From: an uncultured Verrucomicrobia subdivision 3 bacterium
GTDB lineage: Bacteria > Verrucomicrobiota > Verrucomicrobiia > Limisphaerales > UBA11358
NCBI GenBank assembly: GCA_903917705.1
Contig: CAIXBQ010000125.1
Coordinates: 1-64,000 of the forward strand
Length of the DNA stretch: 64,000 nucleotides
Direction of reading: 5' to 3'
The notes beneath the pieces were generated by a model. That model had not been told where the DNA came from and did not search any database. It saw nothing but the letters and a program-made list of their open reading frames with translations. The stretch's first letter is position 1; every line of letters begins with the position of its first letter. A program made the position numbers and the translations under genes. Below are positions 1 through 9,927 of the stretch, piece after piece.

Positions 1-80
1 CCCGGCAACGTGTCCAAAGAAATCTCGTCTTTGCCTTCACCCGCAAGGTGAACCGATACCAGCGATGCAAATGTGCTCAT
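1..80 (-). CDS. Start of an unidentified gene, cut by the window edge
   Basis: On the minus strand an ATG at 80-78 opens a reading frame that stays open to the window edge (26 codons, beginning MSTFASLV). A G-rich stretch (GGGGGTG) sits directly upstream of the ATG and could serve as ribosome binding site, although it is very close. The fragment is too short to assign a function. It lies in the same direction as, and downstream of, the PLP enzyme at 261-1466, separated by about 180 nt in which I see no other gene. It could also be a chance frame. Confidence 0.4.
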   Translation of the reverse strand, partial: MSTFASLVSVHLAGEGKDEISLDTLP

Positions 81-260
81 CACCCCCAATTTTATTCACA
101 CTTTCACCCTTTGACCACCACTTCAATTGCGGACATTAGGATTCAAATGTATCAGCCATCCAGCGTGATCCTTCAACTCTTTTCTGCTGGCCGCCGGATA
201 AGTGTGCAACATCATTTTTCCCTGAAATTCCGCCCGTAATCCGGCTGACCCCGGCCGTTG

Positions 261-1466
261 TTATATCTGTGCCAGTGCCTGGTACAGATCAGCGATGATG
301 TCTTCCGGATCTTCCAGGCCCAGCGCCACGCGGACGAGGTTGTCCGTCATGCCGATGGATTGGCGATATTCCAACGGGTAGTCGAAGAACGACATGGTGG
401 ACATCTGGGTCACGAGGCTTTCGGTGCCGCCGAGACTCGGCGTGATGAGGAACACCTCTAGCGCATCAATGAACTGGCGCGTCGCCTTGACGTCACCTTT
501 GACTAGAAAACTGATCATGCTGCCAAAGCCGGACATCTGTTGTTTGGCGATGATGTGATCCGGATGTGACTTGAGGCCGGGATACCAGACCTTTTCCACT
601 TTGGGATGTTTTTCCAATGCCCGCGCCACCTGCAAACCGGCGCGGTTGTGATGCTCCATCCTCAGCGGGAAGGTTTTGAGGCCGCGTTCCAATAGAAAGC
701 AGGTCAACGGGCCGGGAATCGCCCCGATCATCCGTTGCAGCTTGTTGAGATCTTCGAGCAATGCATGGGCACCGAGGGTCACGCCCGCAAGTAGGTCGTT
801 ATGGCCGCCGAGATACTTCGTGGCGGAATGGATGACGAAGTCTACGCCCAATTCCAGCGGTCGGATGTTGTGGGGCGTGGCTAGGGTGGCGTCAATCATC
901 GTCAATACCTTGTGCCGGCGGGCGACTTGGACAATTGCCGGCAGGTCGAGCACGCGCAGAAAGGGATTGGTGGGCGACTCGGTGAAGATGATGTTGGTGT
1001 TGGGCCGGATGGCTTTTTCGATGGCTTTGGCATCCGGTGCCACGATGGTGTTTTGAACCCCGAACTTGGTGAGAAAATTGGTCGCAAAATCACGCGTCTG
1101 CCGGTAGCAGTCGCTGGTGAAGATGATGTGGCCGTCTTTTTTCATGTAGGCCATGAGCGTCAGGATGACCGCGCTCATGCCTGAGGAAAATAAAATGGCG
1201 CGTCCGGCGCCTTCGATGGCGGCGAGTTTGCGTTCAGCCTCCTGTTGGGTGGGATTACCGTAACGGCCGTATTCCTGCTCGCGGATGATGCGTCCCTGTC
1301 CCTTGGCCGTCATGAACTCGACCACTTCGGTCATGGACTCAAAACTGTAGTTTGAAGTCTGGACAATGGGCGTCGAGACGGCGTGGTGGGCTTTGCGGCG
1401 ACGTTCACGTCCGTGGATAGCCAGCGTGGCCGGCCCCCGTTTGGGGGTCTTTTGGCGTTTAGGCAT
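261..1466 (-). CDS. PLP-dependent transsulfuration-family enzyme (cystathionine gamma-synthase/lyase type)
   Basis: This is a fold-type I PLP enzyme of the Cys/Met metabolism family, which makes or breaks C-S bonds in cystathionine, homocysteine or related substrates. The sequence shows the family's YGRYGNPT segment near the N-terminus, the FSSGMSA phosphate-binding loop, the IDAT aspartate region and the SATKYLGGH motif, whose lysine (about residue 217) would hold PLP. I chose ATG 1466 rather than an earlier frame start at 1517, because GGAGT lies about 7 nt upstream and the basic N-terminus MPKRQK fits. The length of 401 residues matches the family. Family membership is clear; whether it is a synthase, beta-lyase, gamma-lyase or O-acetylhomoserine sulfhydrylase cannot be decided from sequence alone. 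It is followed on the same strand only by the partial gene at the window edge. Confidence 0.88.
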   Translation of the reverse strand: MPKRQKTPKRGPATLAIHGRERRRKAHHAVSTPIVQTSNYSFESMTEVVEFMTAKGQGRIIREQEYGRYGNPTQQEAERKLAAIEGAGRAILFSSGMSAVILTLMAYMKKDGHIIFTSDCYRQTRDFATNFLTKFGVQNTIVAPDAKAIEKAIRPNTNIIFTESPTNPFLRVLDLPAIVQVARRHKVLTMIDATLATPHNIRPLELGVDFVIHSATKYLGGHNDLLAGVTLGAHALLEDLNKLQRMIGAIPGPLTCFLLERGLKTFPLRMEHHNRAGLQVARALEKHPKVEKVWYPGLKSHPDHIIAKQQMSGFGSMISFLVKGDVKATRQFIDALEVFLITPSLGGTESLVTQMSTMSFFDYPLEYRQSIGMTDNLVRVALGLEDPEDIIADLYQALAQI

Positions 1467-1757
1467 AGAATAAACTCCTGTCGGTGTGGTTGGGTTTGGC
1501 TTGCTGTTTTCCTTCATCTCAAGCCATTGCCAAATCGGGAGTCCGGCGGGAGCCGGGAGTGATAAAACTGGCCGATGGTGTGCTCATGTGATGGTTTTAT
1601 TTGACCACTGCCCGCGCTAAATAGCCAGTGAAAATCCACGGTTAAACCGCCTCTCTGTGTGGCATTCGTTCGCGCCCCAAGCCGGCGGGCTTTTTTTCTG
1701 CCGCTTGGATATTACCTGCCGTTTCAACCGGCTGGCGGTGTCGAGTTGGCCGCCGGG
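1467..1757. other. Intergenic region between rpoD end and the PLP enzyme start
   Basis: No gene is seen in these 291 nt. An imperfect inverted repeat at 1677-1708 (CCAAGC at one end, GCTTGG at the other) lies just after the rpoD stop and could end the rpoD transcript, but on the minus strand it lacks a following U-tract. The promoter of the PLP enzyme gene should lie here; I could not pick a convincing -35/-10 pair. Confidence 0.35.
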
Positions 1758-3533
1758 CTACGGGCTTTGAACGGCTTTGTTCGGTGTCGGGCCGTTGCCG
1801 GGGCCGGCCAGTTCCGTGCCCAGCACCTCGTCCAGCAGTTCGAAATCCAGAAAACCGTGCAACTGCCGCAGCCGCGTGGGGTGGCGCATCTTGCGGAGCG
1901 CCTTGGCCTCAATCTGCCGGATGCGCTCGCGCGTGACGCGGAACTGCTGGCCGACTTCCTCCAGCGTCCGCGCGTTGCCGTCGCCGATGCCGAATCGCAG
2001 TTCCAGCACCTGCCGCTCGCGCTCGGTGAGGCTGCACAATACGTCGCCCAGCTTGTCTTTGAGCAGGCTGAAGCTGGTCAGGTCGAGGGGATTGTCGGCC
2101 GCCTTGTCCTCGATGAAATCCCCGAAGCTCGTCTCGTCGCCGTCGCCGATCGGCGCCTGCAGGGACAGCGGCTGCTGGGCCATTTTCAAAACCGCCGATA
2201 CCCGGGACACGGGCAATTGCATCTCGTCGGCGATCTCCTCCGTTGTGGCCTCGCGGCCGAGTTCCTGCAGCAGTTTCTTTTGCGCCCGCATCAATTTGTT
2301 GATGATGTCGATCATGTGCACCGGAATGCGGATGGTGCGCGCCTGGTCGGCGATGCTGCGGGTGATGGCCTGCCGGATCCACCAGGTCGAGTAGGTGGAA
2401 AACTTGTAGCCGCGTTTGTATTCAAATTTTTCCACCGCCTTCATCAAGCCGATGTTCCCTTCCTGGATCAGGTCGAGGAATGACAGGCCTCGGTTGGTGT
2501 ATTTTTTGGCGATGGAGATGACGAGCCGCAGGTTGGCCTCCACCATTTCCGTCTTGGCCTGGAGCGCGCGGGCCGAGGCGTCGCGCAGCTGGTCGAACGC
2601 CTCGAGAAAATCCCCCGCGGGCTGGCGCACAAATTCCTCCAGCGCGCGGATTTTCTGCTGCTCGGCCTCCACGAGATGTTTTTGCGCGCTGGATTCGCGC
2701 TGGAGCTGCACGTCGGCCAGGGCGTGCAGGCTGTATTGCAGCTTTTCGTGGATGTTTTCGGCGACGAGCGTCATCTCCTCGGTGACCTTCTGTTTGTAAT
2801 AGAATTTGGCGTAGGTCGCCTGCAGTTTGGCATCGACCTTTTGAAACTTAGCGTTTGCGTTTTTGCGGCGGGCGGGCTGGTGCGCGTCCCGCCAGTGGTT
2901 GAAATGCCGGTCCACCTCCGCGTCGAGTTCCCGCACGTGCGCGATGAGCCGCTGGAGGGTGTGCAGGTGCGCCTCGCGGTTGTTGACTTTTTTGTCCAGC
3001 ACCACGCGGTCGAAACGTTCGCGCGGCGGATCGGCCAGCAGCCGTTCCGCCAGGGCGATGTGTTCCTTGCCGGCGAATCCGAAGCTGTGGACAATCCGGC
3101 GCACGTCGGCTTCCGCCGCCTCGATGCGCTTGGAAATCTCGACTTCCTGCTCGCGCGTCAGCAGCGGCACCGTGCCCATCTGCCGGAGATACATCCGCAC
3201 GGGATCGTCCAGCGCGTCGAGCTGTTGTTCGGCCTCCTCGCCCTCCTGCCCGGCGGGCTTGACGCGATCCACCTCGGCGGCGTCCACCACCTCGATTTCA
3301 AGTTCGCGGAGCTTGGCGAAAATCTGGTCCAGCAGCGTGGGCGTGGAAAATTCCTCTGTTAAAACCTCCCCGACATCTTCAAAGGTGAGCTGGCCCTGGT
3401 CGCGCGCGAGCCGGACGAGGTCCCGGACTTTTTCGGCGAGCGCCGCCGCGGGGTCGGCGGGTGCGAGGGCGCGGAGTCTTTCCGTTTCGGGAATTGGAGA
3501 CGCTTCCTTTTTTCGGGCCTTCGGCTTTGGCAT
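1758..3533 (-). CDS. rpoD: RNA polymerase primary sigma factor (sigma-70/RpoD family)
   Basis: This is the housekeeping-type sigma factor that directs core RNA polymerase to promoters. The domain order is visible: an N-terminal acidic region 1.1-like segment, region 1.2 ([27 protein letters not shown]), a long non-conserved charged helical segment, region 2 ([44 protein letters not shown]), region 3 ([18 protein letters not shown]) and region 4 ([14 protein letters not shown] with a helix-turn-helix ending [10 protein letters not shown]). I place the start at ATG 3533 (MPKPKARKK), 591 residues; the open frame continues upstream to 3614, but that extension is Pro/Arg-rich and unlike the family. 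A C-terminal tail of about 45 residues extends past region 4. It is followed upstream on the same strand by waaA. RpoD-type identity is strong; it could be one of several group 1/2 sigma factors. Confidence 0.95.
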   Translation of the reverse strand: MPKPKARKKEASPIPETERLRALAPADPAAALAEKVRDLVRLARDQGQLTFEDVGEVLTEEFSTPTLLDQIFAKLRELEIEVVDAAEVDRVKPAGQEGEEAEQQLDALDDPVRMYLRQMGTVPLLTREQEVEISKRIEAAEADVRRIVHSFGFAGKEHIALAERLLADPPRERFDRVVLDKKVNNREAHLHTLQRLIAHVRELDAEVDRHFNHWRDAHQPARRKNANAKFQKVDAKLQATYAKFYYKQKVTEEMTLVAENIHEKLQYSLHALADVQLQRESSAQKHLVEAEQQKIRALEEFVRQPAGDFLEAFDQLRDASARALQAKTEMVEANLRLVISIAKKYTNRGLSFLDLIQEGNIGLMKAVEKFEYKRGYKFSTYSTWWIRQAITRSIADQARTIRIPVHMIDIINKLMRAQKKLLQELGREATTEEIADEMQLPVSRVSAVLKMAQQPLSLQAPIGDGDETSFGDFIEDKAADNPLDLTSFSLLKDKLGDVLCSLTERERQVLELRFGIGDGNARTLEEVGQQFRVTRERIRQIEAKALRKMRHPTRLRQLHGFLDFELLDEVLGTELAGPGNGPTPNKAVQSP

Positions 3534-3632
3534 ATTTGCTTCCCGCCTTCGTCCCGGCACCGGGGGCGGACGCGAAGCAGGGGTGAATATGAAAAGCGCG
3601 CGCGTCTTCGTCAAGCGGCGAAACGTCCCGCG

Positions 3633-4961
3633 TCACTTTTCCGGCGCGATGAAAATCCCGTTCTCCTTCAGGTGCGGCAAAATCATCTCCACCGTGCGCT
3701 CGACCGCGCCGAGGTTGTCGGCGACTACCGCCAGCGCGTTCCGGCCCAGTTCCGCGCGCCGCGCGGGGTTGGCCAGCAGCTCGCCGAGGACGCGCTCCAG
3801 TCCGGCGCCGTCCGGCACCTGCACCGCGGCGTCTTTTTTCAGGAAATTCCGGGTGATGTCCGCGAAGTTCTGCATGTTGGGCCCGAACACGATGGTTTTG
3901 CCCTGCGCGCCCGGCTCGATGGGGTTCTGCCCGCCGAACGCCGTGAGGCTCTTGCCGACGAACACCAACGTCGCCGGCTCGTAGAAAAACTTCAGCTCGC
4001 CCGTGGTGTTGACCAGCAGGCAGTCCACCGTCCCCGGGGGCAGGGCGGTGCCGGGGAAAACCTCATTGCGGTAGGCGAATTTCACCCCGCGCGCCTTCAA
4101 TTTCAGGCCGAGCTCCTTGCACCGTTCAAAATGGCGCGGCACGAGAATCAGGAACAGCTTCGGAAATTTCCCGCGCAGTCGCTGCGCGAGGTCAGCCAGC
4201 AGGAGTTCCTCGCCGTCGTGCGTGCTGCCGGCCACCAGCACCGGGGCATCGTCGGCCACGCCGAGCTGCCGCAGCAGCCCGCGCACGTCAAAATTGCGCC
4301 GCTCGAACAGCGTGGCCGCGTCAAACTTCAGATTGCCCACCACCTGCACGGCCTCCGGCCGGCAGCCCACCGCGCGCAGCCGGTCGGCGTCCTCCTCGTT
4401 CTGGCAGCCGACGCCGGCGAACGAGGCGAACAGCGGGCGGAACAGCCAGCCGAACTTTTTGTAGCGGGGGTAGGAGCGGTCCGACAGCCGCGCGTTGGCG
4501 AGGAACACCGGGATCTTCAGATCGCGCGCCCGCCAGAGGAAATTCGGCCAGATCTCCGCCTCCACCAGCACGATGGCCAGCGGATTGATGTTCGCCAGCG
4601 CATGCCGCACGAATTTGCGGCGGTCCACCGGGTAATAGATCTTGCTCACGTGCGTCGGCAGCCGCCGGCGCAATTCCGCCATGCCCGTGGTGGTCGTGCA
4701 CGAGACCACGATCTTGACGTTGGGCACGCGCGGCTCCAGGGCGCGGATGAGCTGGGTGCAGAGGTTCACCTCGCCCACGCTGACCGCGTGCAGCCAGATG
4801 ATGTGCCGGTTGGTCAGCGCCTGCTTGAGCGACGGATCGTAAATGGCAAACCGCTGCCCGAACCCGCGCTGCCAGTCGCCGCGCCGCCGCAATCGCCAGA
4901 AGTAATATGGCGACGACAGCACGAAAAATATGAGAAACAGAATGTTGTAAAGCGTGCGCAT
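3633..4961 (-). CDS. waaA: 3-deoxy-D-manno-octulosonic acid (Kdo) transferase
   Basis: WaaA (KdtA) is a GT30 glycosyltransferase that transfers Kdo from CMP-Kdo to lipid IVA on the cytoplasmic face of the inner membrane. The sequence begins with a hydrophobic anchor (LYNILFLIFFVL), followed by the GT30 N-terminal domain with SVGEVN, the EAEIWPN motif and NARLSDRSY. The C-terminal half has the nucleotide-sugar region with AGSTHDGEE and ends with the GQNPIEPGAQGK acceptor/donor loop typical of the family. ATG 4961 is preferred over the upstream frame start at 5009 because GGGGA lies about 8 nt before it and the membrane anchor starts there. The length of 442 residues is slightly above the usual 425. 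Together with kdsD and a GT9 elsewhere in the window it shows that the cell makes Kdo-containing lipopolysaccharide. Confidence 0.95.
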   Translation of the reverse strand: MRTLYNILFLIFFVLSSPYYFWRLRRRGDWQRGFGQRFAIYDPSLKQALTNRHIIWLHAVSVGEVNLCTQLIRALEPRVPNVKIVVSCTTTTGMAELRRRLPTHVSKIYYPVDRRKFVRHALANINPLAIVLVEAEIWPNFLWRARDLKIPVFLANARLSDRSYPRYKKFGWLFRPLFASFAGVGCQNEEDADRLRAVGCRPEAVQVVGNLKFDAATLFERRNFDVRGLLRQLGVADDAPVLVAGSTHDGEELLLADLAQRLRGKFPKLFLILVPRHFERCKELGLKLKARGVKFAYRNEVFPGTALPPGTVDCLLVNTTGELKFFYEPATLVFVGKSLTAFGGQNPIEPGAQGKTIVFGPNMQNFADITRNFLKKDAAVQVPDGAGLERVLGELLANPARRAELGRNALAVVADNLGAVERTVEMILPHLKENGIFIAPEK

Positions 4962-5033
4962 CCGATCAGTCCCCGACCGTCCAAGAGATAACCAAAGCCG
5001 ACCGGACAAACTATGTCACAATTCCGCCGCAAT

Positions 5034-6320
5034 TCAACCCCGGAAAAACAGTAACCAGACGGTTACCAGCACCGGCAGCAGGAACGGCAGCGAGAATTTC
5101 CAGATGAATTCCACAAACGCCGGCGTCCGCAGGCCGCGCTGCTCCGCGATGGCCTTCACCATGAAGTTCGGGCCGTTCCCGATGTAGGTGGCCGCCCCGA
5201 AAAACACCGCCCCCACGCTGATGGCCAGCACCTGCGCCGGCCCGCGCGCCAGCAGGGCGGCATCCGGCGGCCCCGCCGTTCCCGCCCCGAGCGTGCTGAG
5301 AAAAGCCAGATACGTCGGCGCATTGTCCAGCACCGCGGACAGGCCGCCCGTGGCCCAGTAATAAGTCCCCGGCGCCGGGCCGGGCCCCAGCAGCGCCGCC
5401 GGATGCCGGTCCAGCCACGCCAGCGCCGGGATCATCGTCGCAAAAATGCCCGCGAACAGCACCGCCACCTCGATCACCGGATGAAAACTGAATTCATTCG
5501 CCGCGTGGACGGCCTTGGGCGTCGTGAAAAAAGCAATCGCCGCCGCCGCCAGCATCAGGCCCTCGCGCCAAAACGGCGGCAGGAACACCGCGCCCACGAT
5601 CACCGCCAGCCAGAACAGGTTTGCCGCGCCCGCCAACTCCCAGCCCGCCGGGGCCGGTTCGTCTGCCGGCGGCGCCGGCGCCGCGCGGCGCGCGTGCACC
5701 GTGTCCACCGTGAAATAAATCGCCAGCAGCAGGCCCGCGCCCGTCGCCCACATCGGCCAGCAATGCCGCGCCACCCACCAGAACGGGATGCCCTGCAGAT
5801 AGCCGAGGAACAGCGGCGGGTCGCCGATGGGCGTGAGGCAGCCGCCGATATTGGCCACGAGGAAGATGAAAAAGACCAGGTGATGCGCCGCGAGGCGGCG
5901 CCGGTTGAACTCGAGCCACGGGCGGATGAGGAGCATGGCCGCGCCGGTGGTGCCCAGGACATTGGCCGCCAGCGCGCCGGCCAGCAGGAAAGCCGCCCCG
6001 GCCAGCGGCGTGGCCGCGCCCGGCACGCCCAGGCGGATGCCCCCCGCCACCACAAACAGCGAGCCCACCAGCGCGATGAACCCGGCGTATTCGCGGGCCG
6101 CGTGGGCGAGGCTGGCCGGGTCCTGCCGGAGATACCAGGCCGCCGTGACCGCGCCGAGGCCGAGGGCCGCCTTGGCGTAATGCCGCCCCCACCAGCGCGG
6201 CGCGAGGACAGGCGCGAGCGCCATCGCGCCCAGCAGCAGCGCGAACGGCAGGATCAATAGGGGAGGCGGGCCGGACACCGGGAAAAGCTTGCGGACGCCG
6301 CCCGTTCCGGTCAAACCCAA
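5034..6320 (-). CDS. Sodium:proton antiporter-like membrane carrier (CitMHS_2 / NhaD-like ion transporter family)
   Basis: This is a polytopic inner-membrane protein of about 428 residues with roughly ten to twelve hydrophobic segments. The conserved GGCLTPIGDPPLF stretch and the later LSAVLDNAPTYLAF stretch are the signature of ion-transporter superfamily carriers annotated as putative citrate transport or sodium:proton antiporter. Substrate and ion cannot be assigned from the sequence. The frame opens at a TTG (6320) with no clear ribosome binding site, so the true start may lie a few codons further in, just before the first hydrophobic segment. It ends about 70 nt before waaA on the same strand and is divergent from the glycosyltransferase block that begins at 6615. 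Confidence 0.75.
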   Translation of the reverse strand: MGLTGTGGVRKLFPVSGPPPLLILPFALLLGAMALAPVLAPRWWGRHYAKAALGLGAVTAAWYLRQDPASLAHAAREYAGFIALVGSLFVVAGGIRLGVPGAATPLAGAAFLLAGALAANVLGTTGAAMLLIRPWLEFNRRRLAAHHLVFFIFLVANIGGCLTPIGDPPLFLGYLQGIPFWWVARHCWPMWATGAGLLLAIYFTVDTVHARRAAPAPPADEPAPAGWELAGAANLFWLAVIVGAVFLPPFWREGLMLAAAAIAFFTTPKAVHAANEFSFHPVIEVAVLFAGIFATMIPALAWLDRHPAALLGPGPAPGTYYWATGGLSAVLDNAPTYLAFLSTLGAGTAGPPDAALLARGPAQVLAISVGAVFFGAATYIGNGPNFMVKAIAEQRGLRTPAFVEFIWKFSLPFLLPVLVTVWLLFFRG

Positions 6321-6614
6321 TCGGCAGGAGGCAAAGGGGCAGGGGGTGGCCGAGCTAGCCGACTTGGAAAATGGTTCCCGTAAAGACGCCGAGCTGATTT
6401 GCTAAAACTTTTGCTGCTAACTGACAAAGCTGGTTTTCCTGCCTTCGTCATACCGTAGTATCAGCAGGAATAATCCTTCCATATTTGGCGTCAAGCATTT
6501 TTTTAAGGTTTGTTAATGCTGGCCGACGGGGGTTCCGGAGGAGATGGGCGCTGGCGGCTTCGCCAAATTGATTTGATTTGAATTTGCCGGTTCAATTTTG
6601 TCTCATGCCGGAGC
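6321..6614. other. Divergent intergenic region
   Basis: No gene is seen in these 294 nt between the minus-strand carrier and the plus-strand glycosyltransferases. It is more AT-rich than its flanks (a run of seven T near 6500 and TTGATTTGATTTGAATTTG near 6570), which fits a two-way promoter region, but I cannot define -35/-10 boxes with confidence. Confidence 0.35.
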
Positions 6615-8231
6615 ATGTCGTCGCCGGATGCCTGTTCCCGCGGATTTCAACGGCCCTGGACCTGGTGGTTCATGGTCGGGGTGCTGGCCGTGGTGGCGCT
6701 GGCGCGGCTGCGGCTGCTGAACTTCCCGCTGGAGCGCGACGAGGGCGAATACGCCTACGCGGGCCAGCTCATCCTCCAGGGCATCCCCCCCTACGAGCTG
6801 GCGTATAACATGAAATTCCCCGGCACTTATCTCGCCTACGCGGCGGTGATGGGGCTGTTCGGCCAGTCGCCGGCGGGCATCCATCTGGGGCTGCTGCTGA
6901 TGACGACGGCCACGGCGCTGATGCTGTTCTGGCTGGGCAAAAAATTGCTGGATGAACTCGCGGGCGCGGCGGCGGCGACGTGCTACGCGGTGCTGGCGGC
7001 CTGTCCCTCGATGCTGGGGCTGGCGGGCCACGCGACGCATTTCTGCGCGTTCTTCGCCACGGCGGGTCTGTGCGCGATGTGGCGGTGCCGGGAGCGGGCG
7101 GGCTGGCGGTGGCTGGCGGCGGGGGGCGCGCTGTTCGGCGCGGCGGTGCTGATGAAGCAGCACGCGGTGCTGATCGCGGCGTGGGCGGGGCTGGCCTACG
7201 CGGGCGGGCAGTTTTTCCGCGCGCGGGAGGGATTTTCGCGGCGGCTGGCGGCGGTGGCGGTTTACGGGGCGGCCATGCTGGCGCCGCTGGGGCTGTGCTG
7301 CGGCTGGCTGGCGGCGGCGGGGGTGTTCGGCAGGTTCAAGTTCTGGACGATTGATTATGCGCGGGAATACGCGTCGGGGGTGCCGCTCGCGTATGCGCCG
7401 CTGTATTTCTGGCACGGCTTCTCGTGGGTGATCACGGACGGGATATTGCTGTGGCTGGTGGCGCTGGGCGGGCTGGCGGCGGTGGCGGCGGATGCGCGGT
7501 GGAAAGGTTCGCGCGGGTGGTTCCTCGGGTTCGTGGCGGCGTCGGCGCTGGCGGTGTGCCCGGATTTTTATTTCCGGAAACATTATTTTCTGATCGCGCT
7601 GCCGGCGGTGGCGCTGCTGGCGGGGGCGGCGGTGAGCGGCCTGCGCCGGTGGTGGGGCGGGCGGCGTTCGGCGCTGGGGGACTGGCCGGCGTGGAGCTAC
7701 GCGCTGTTTGTGGCGGTGAGCGTGGCGGGTTGCGCGGGGGCGTGGTTCCAGTTGCCGCTGACGGCGCTGGCGCGGCAGCTTTACGGCGCGGACCCGCTGC
7801 CGGAGGCGGAGGTGGTGGCGAAGTTCATCCGGGAAAATTCCGCGCCGGGCGACCGCGTGGCCATTCTCGGCTCGGAGCCGGAAATCTATTTTCTCGCGCA
7901 CCGGCATTCGGCCACGGGCTACATTTACACCTACGCGCTGATGGAGCCGCAGCCGTTCGCGCTGAAGATGCAGCGGGAGATGATCGCGGACCTGGAGGCG
8001 CAGGCGCCGGCGTACGTGGTGTTCGCGGACAATATCATGTCATGGAACCGCCACCCGGAGTCCGACCCGGCGCTGTTCAACTGGTGGGAGCGCTACCAGA
8101 CCAATTACACGCTCACGGGGATGACGGATATCATCTCGCCGACGAACACGATCATCGTGCTGGGCACGAATTTCACCGCGCGCTATCCGGTGGCGCACGG
8201 GAGCGCGCTGGAGATTTACCGGCGGAAATGA
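6615..8231 (+). CDS. GT-C membrane glycosyltransferase (PMT/ArnT family 39-like)
   Basis: This integral membrane protein of 538 residues carries, after the first membrane helix, the acidic loop ERDEGEYAYAGQ that marks GT-C glycosyltransferases of the ArnT/PMT_2 type, where the acidic pair sits in the periplasmic catalytic loop. Such enzymes transfer sugars from polyprenyl-phosphate donors to lipid or protein acceptors outside the inner membrane. About ten hydrophobic helices follow, then a soluble C-terminal domain of about 150 residues (from AKFIRENSAPGDRVAILGSEPEIY) found in several members. The codons are very GC-rich. The start is uncertain: ATG 6615 has GGAG only 1 nt upstream; ATG 6672 is an alternative. 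A second GT-C gene follows after 36 nt, and a GT2 polyprenyl-phosphate glycosyltransferase-like gene after that, so the three probably work in one pathway. Donor and acceptor are unknown. Confidence 0.8.
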   Translation: MSSPDACSRGFQRPWTWWFMVGVLAVVALARLRLLNFPLERDEGEYAYAGQLILQGIPPYELAYNMKFPGTYLAYAAVMGLFGQSPAGIHLGLLLMTTATALMLFWLGKKLLDELAGAAAATCYAVLAACPSMLGLAGHATHFCAFFATAGLCAMWRCRERAGWRWLAAGGALFGAAVLMKQHAVLIAAWAGLAYAGGQFFRAREGFSRRLAAVAVYGAAMLAPLGLCCGWLAAAGVFGRFKFWTIDYAREYASGVPLAYAPLYFWHGFSWVITDGILLWLVALGGLAAVAADARWKGSRGWFLGFVAASALAVCPDFYFRKHYFLIALPAVALLAGAAVSGLRRWWGGRRSALGDWPAWSYALFVAVSVAGCAGAWFQLPLTALARQLYGADPLPEAEVVAKFIRENSAPGDRVAILGSEPEIYFLAHRHSATGYIYTYALMEPQPFALKMQREMIADLEAQAPAYVVFADNIMSWNRHPESDPALFNWWERYQTNYTLTGMTDIISPTNTIIVLGTNFTARYPVAHGSALEIYRRK

Positions 8232-8267
8232 CGGGCGGCCGGCGCGCGCAAAGATTTTTCAACGACC

Positions 8268-9902
8268 ATGAAGGAATTTTTCAAAAAACATCTGGGGCAG
8301 GGGGAATGGCTGCTGGCGCTGGTCCTGACGGCGGCGGCGGTGCTGCTGCATCTCTTTTCCTGGTCCGTGGCGGGCGGGCTCTGGCGGGATGAACTGGTGA
8401 CGGTGAACATCGCCACGCTGCCGACGTGGCATGACATGGCGGGGGCGCTGATGAACGATTCGTTTCCGGGGGTGTTCCACACGGTGGTGCGCGTCTGGTC
8501 GGCGCTGGGCTTCGGGCAGAGCGACCTGGGGATGCGCGCGCTGGGGCTGGTCGCGGGCTTGTTCCTGCTGGGTTCCTTTTGGGCGGCCAGCCGGATGCTG
8601 GGGCGCAATCCGCCGCTCCTGCTGCTGTCGCTGGCGGCGCTGAACCCGGTGGTGATCCGCTACGGCGACACGATCCGCGGCTACGGCCTCGGCACGGGCT
8701 TCATGGTGCTGACGACGGGATTGTTATGGCGCTTCATCGAGAAGCCGACCTGGCGGCGCGGCCTGCTGGCGAGCGCGGCGGCGGTGGCGAGCGTGCAGAC
8801 TTTGTATCAAAACGCGTTCTTCGTGCTGGCCATCGGCCTGGCCGGGGTGGCGGTCAGCCTGCGGCAGCGGCAATTCTTGAAGGCGGTGGGGATATTGAGC
8901 ATTGGCCTGGTCGCGGCCCTGTCGCTGATTCCTTACGTGAAGCCCATTCTCGCCACGCACGACGGCTGGCAGATGCTGCAATACGGCACGAGCTTCTGGA
9001 ATTGCCTGGGTCGGCTGACTTTGATGGCGGGGGATTTCCTCGGCGTGTGGCTGGTGGTGGCTTTCCTGGCGGTGATGCTGGGCCTCGGCCGGCTGTTCCT
9101 GAAAAAATTGCCGGACGCGGAGCGCGCGCAGCCGGATCTGGCGCTGTTCGGCGGGCTGGCGATCGTGCTGGGCGTGGTGTGCTTCGCGGGGTTCATCAAG
9201 TCGAGCGGTTTGCCGACGCAGGTGTGGTATTACATCCCGGTGCTGTGCTTCACGATGGCGGGCTGCGACTGCGTGTTCCCCCGCGTGCACGCGTTCACGC
9301 GGACGGGGGTGCTGGCCATCGCGCTGTTCGGGCTGGTGCTGTCGCCGTCGGCCTATTCGGCGCTGCGCTGGCGGCAGTCGAACGGGGACATTGTCGCCGC
9401 GCAGGTGGCGAAAGAGGCGACGGCGGGCGATTTCATCATCGTCAACACGTGGTATTTCGGCGTGACCTTCGCCCATTATTATCATGGCGCGGCGGAATGG
9501 ACGACGCTGCCGTCCATCGATGATTTCCGGTTCCAGCGCTACGATTTGATGATGAAAAAGCTGCAGACGCCCCACGCCATCGCGCCGGTGCTGGCCCGGG
9601 TGCAGGCGGCGCTCTCGTCCGGGCACAAAGTCTGGATCGTGGGGAAAATCTCCGCGCCGCCGCCGGGCGCGCCGATGCCGGGCGACCCGCCGCTGGCGCC
9701 CCACGGGCCGTTCGGCTGGCTGGACGCGCCGTATTACGAGGCCTGGGAGAAACAGCTGGGCTGGTACCTGCAAAACCACGCGGGCAAGGTCACTTTTTTT
9801 GTGGCGGATAACGCCGGCGCCATTCCGGTGAACCCGTTTGAGAACCTGGGATTGATCGCGTTTCGCGGCTGGGAAACCAACGCGCCCGCGGTCGGGCCGT
9901 AA
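8268..9902 (+). CDS. GT-C membrane glycosyltransferase-like protein
   Basis: This is a second polytopic membrane protein (544 residues) with a first helix followed by GGLWRDELVTVN, the short acidic loop expected in GT-C enzymes of the dolichyl/polyprenyl-phosphate-sugar type. Many hydrophobic helices follow and the last ~170 residues form a soluble tail with an IIVNTWYFG stretch. It starts at ATG 8268, 36 nt after the preceding GT-C gene, and is likely co-transcribed. Sequence similarity between the two neighbours is low apart from topology and the acidic loop, so they probably add different sugars. A mannosyltransferase or other family 39-like activity is possible, but no substrate can be named from the sequence. 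Confidence 0.7.
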   Translation: MKEFFKKHLGQGEWLLALVLTAAAVLLHLFSWSVAGGLWRDELVTVNIATLPTWHDMAGALMNDSFPGVFHTVVRVWSALGFGQSDLGMRALGLVAGLFLLGSFWAASRMLGRNPPLLLLSLAALNPVVIRYGDTIRGYGLGTGFMVLTTGLLWRFIEKPTWRRGLLASAAAVASVQTLYQNAFFVLAIGLAGVAVSLRQRQFLKAVGILSIGLVAALSLIPYVKPILATHDGWQMLQYGTSFWNCLGRLTLMAGDFLGVWLVVAFLAVMLGLGRLFLKKLPDAERAQPDLALFGGLAIVLGVVCFAGFIKSSGLPTQVWYYIPVLCFTMAGCDCVFPRVHAFTRTGVLAIALFGLVLSPSAYSALRWRQSNGDIVAAQVAKEATAGDFIIVNTWYFGVTFAHYYHGAAEWTTLPSIDDFRFQRYDLMMKKLQTPHAIAPVLARVQAALSSGHKVWIVGKISAPPPGAPMPGDPPLAPHGPFGWLDAPYYEAWEKQLGWYLQNHAGKVTFFVADNAGAIPVNPFENLGLIAFRGWETNAPAVGP

Positions 9903-9927
9903 GGATTCGCGCGGGCGCGTGCGCGGC

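Noticed and set aside
48-239. Plus-strand open frame of 63 codons near the left edge
   Set aside because: No ribosome binding site or recognisable sequence, and it overlaps the better-supported minus-strand start at 80.
1659-2483. Long plus-strand open frame opposite rpoD
   Set aside because: It is antisense to a strongly conserved sigma factor; long opposite frames are expected in GC-rich genes and the translation is Arg/Leu/Gln-rich without motifs.
6603-7907. 434-codon minus-strand frame opposite the first GT-C gene
   Set aside because: Arg/Pro/Gln-rich translation of the reverse strand of a very GC-rich membrane protein gene; no domain signs.
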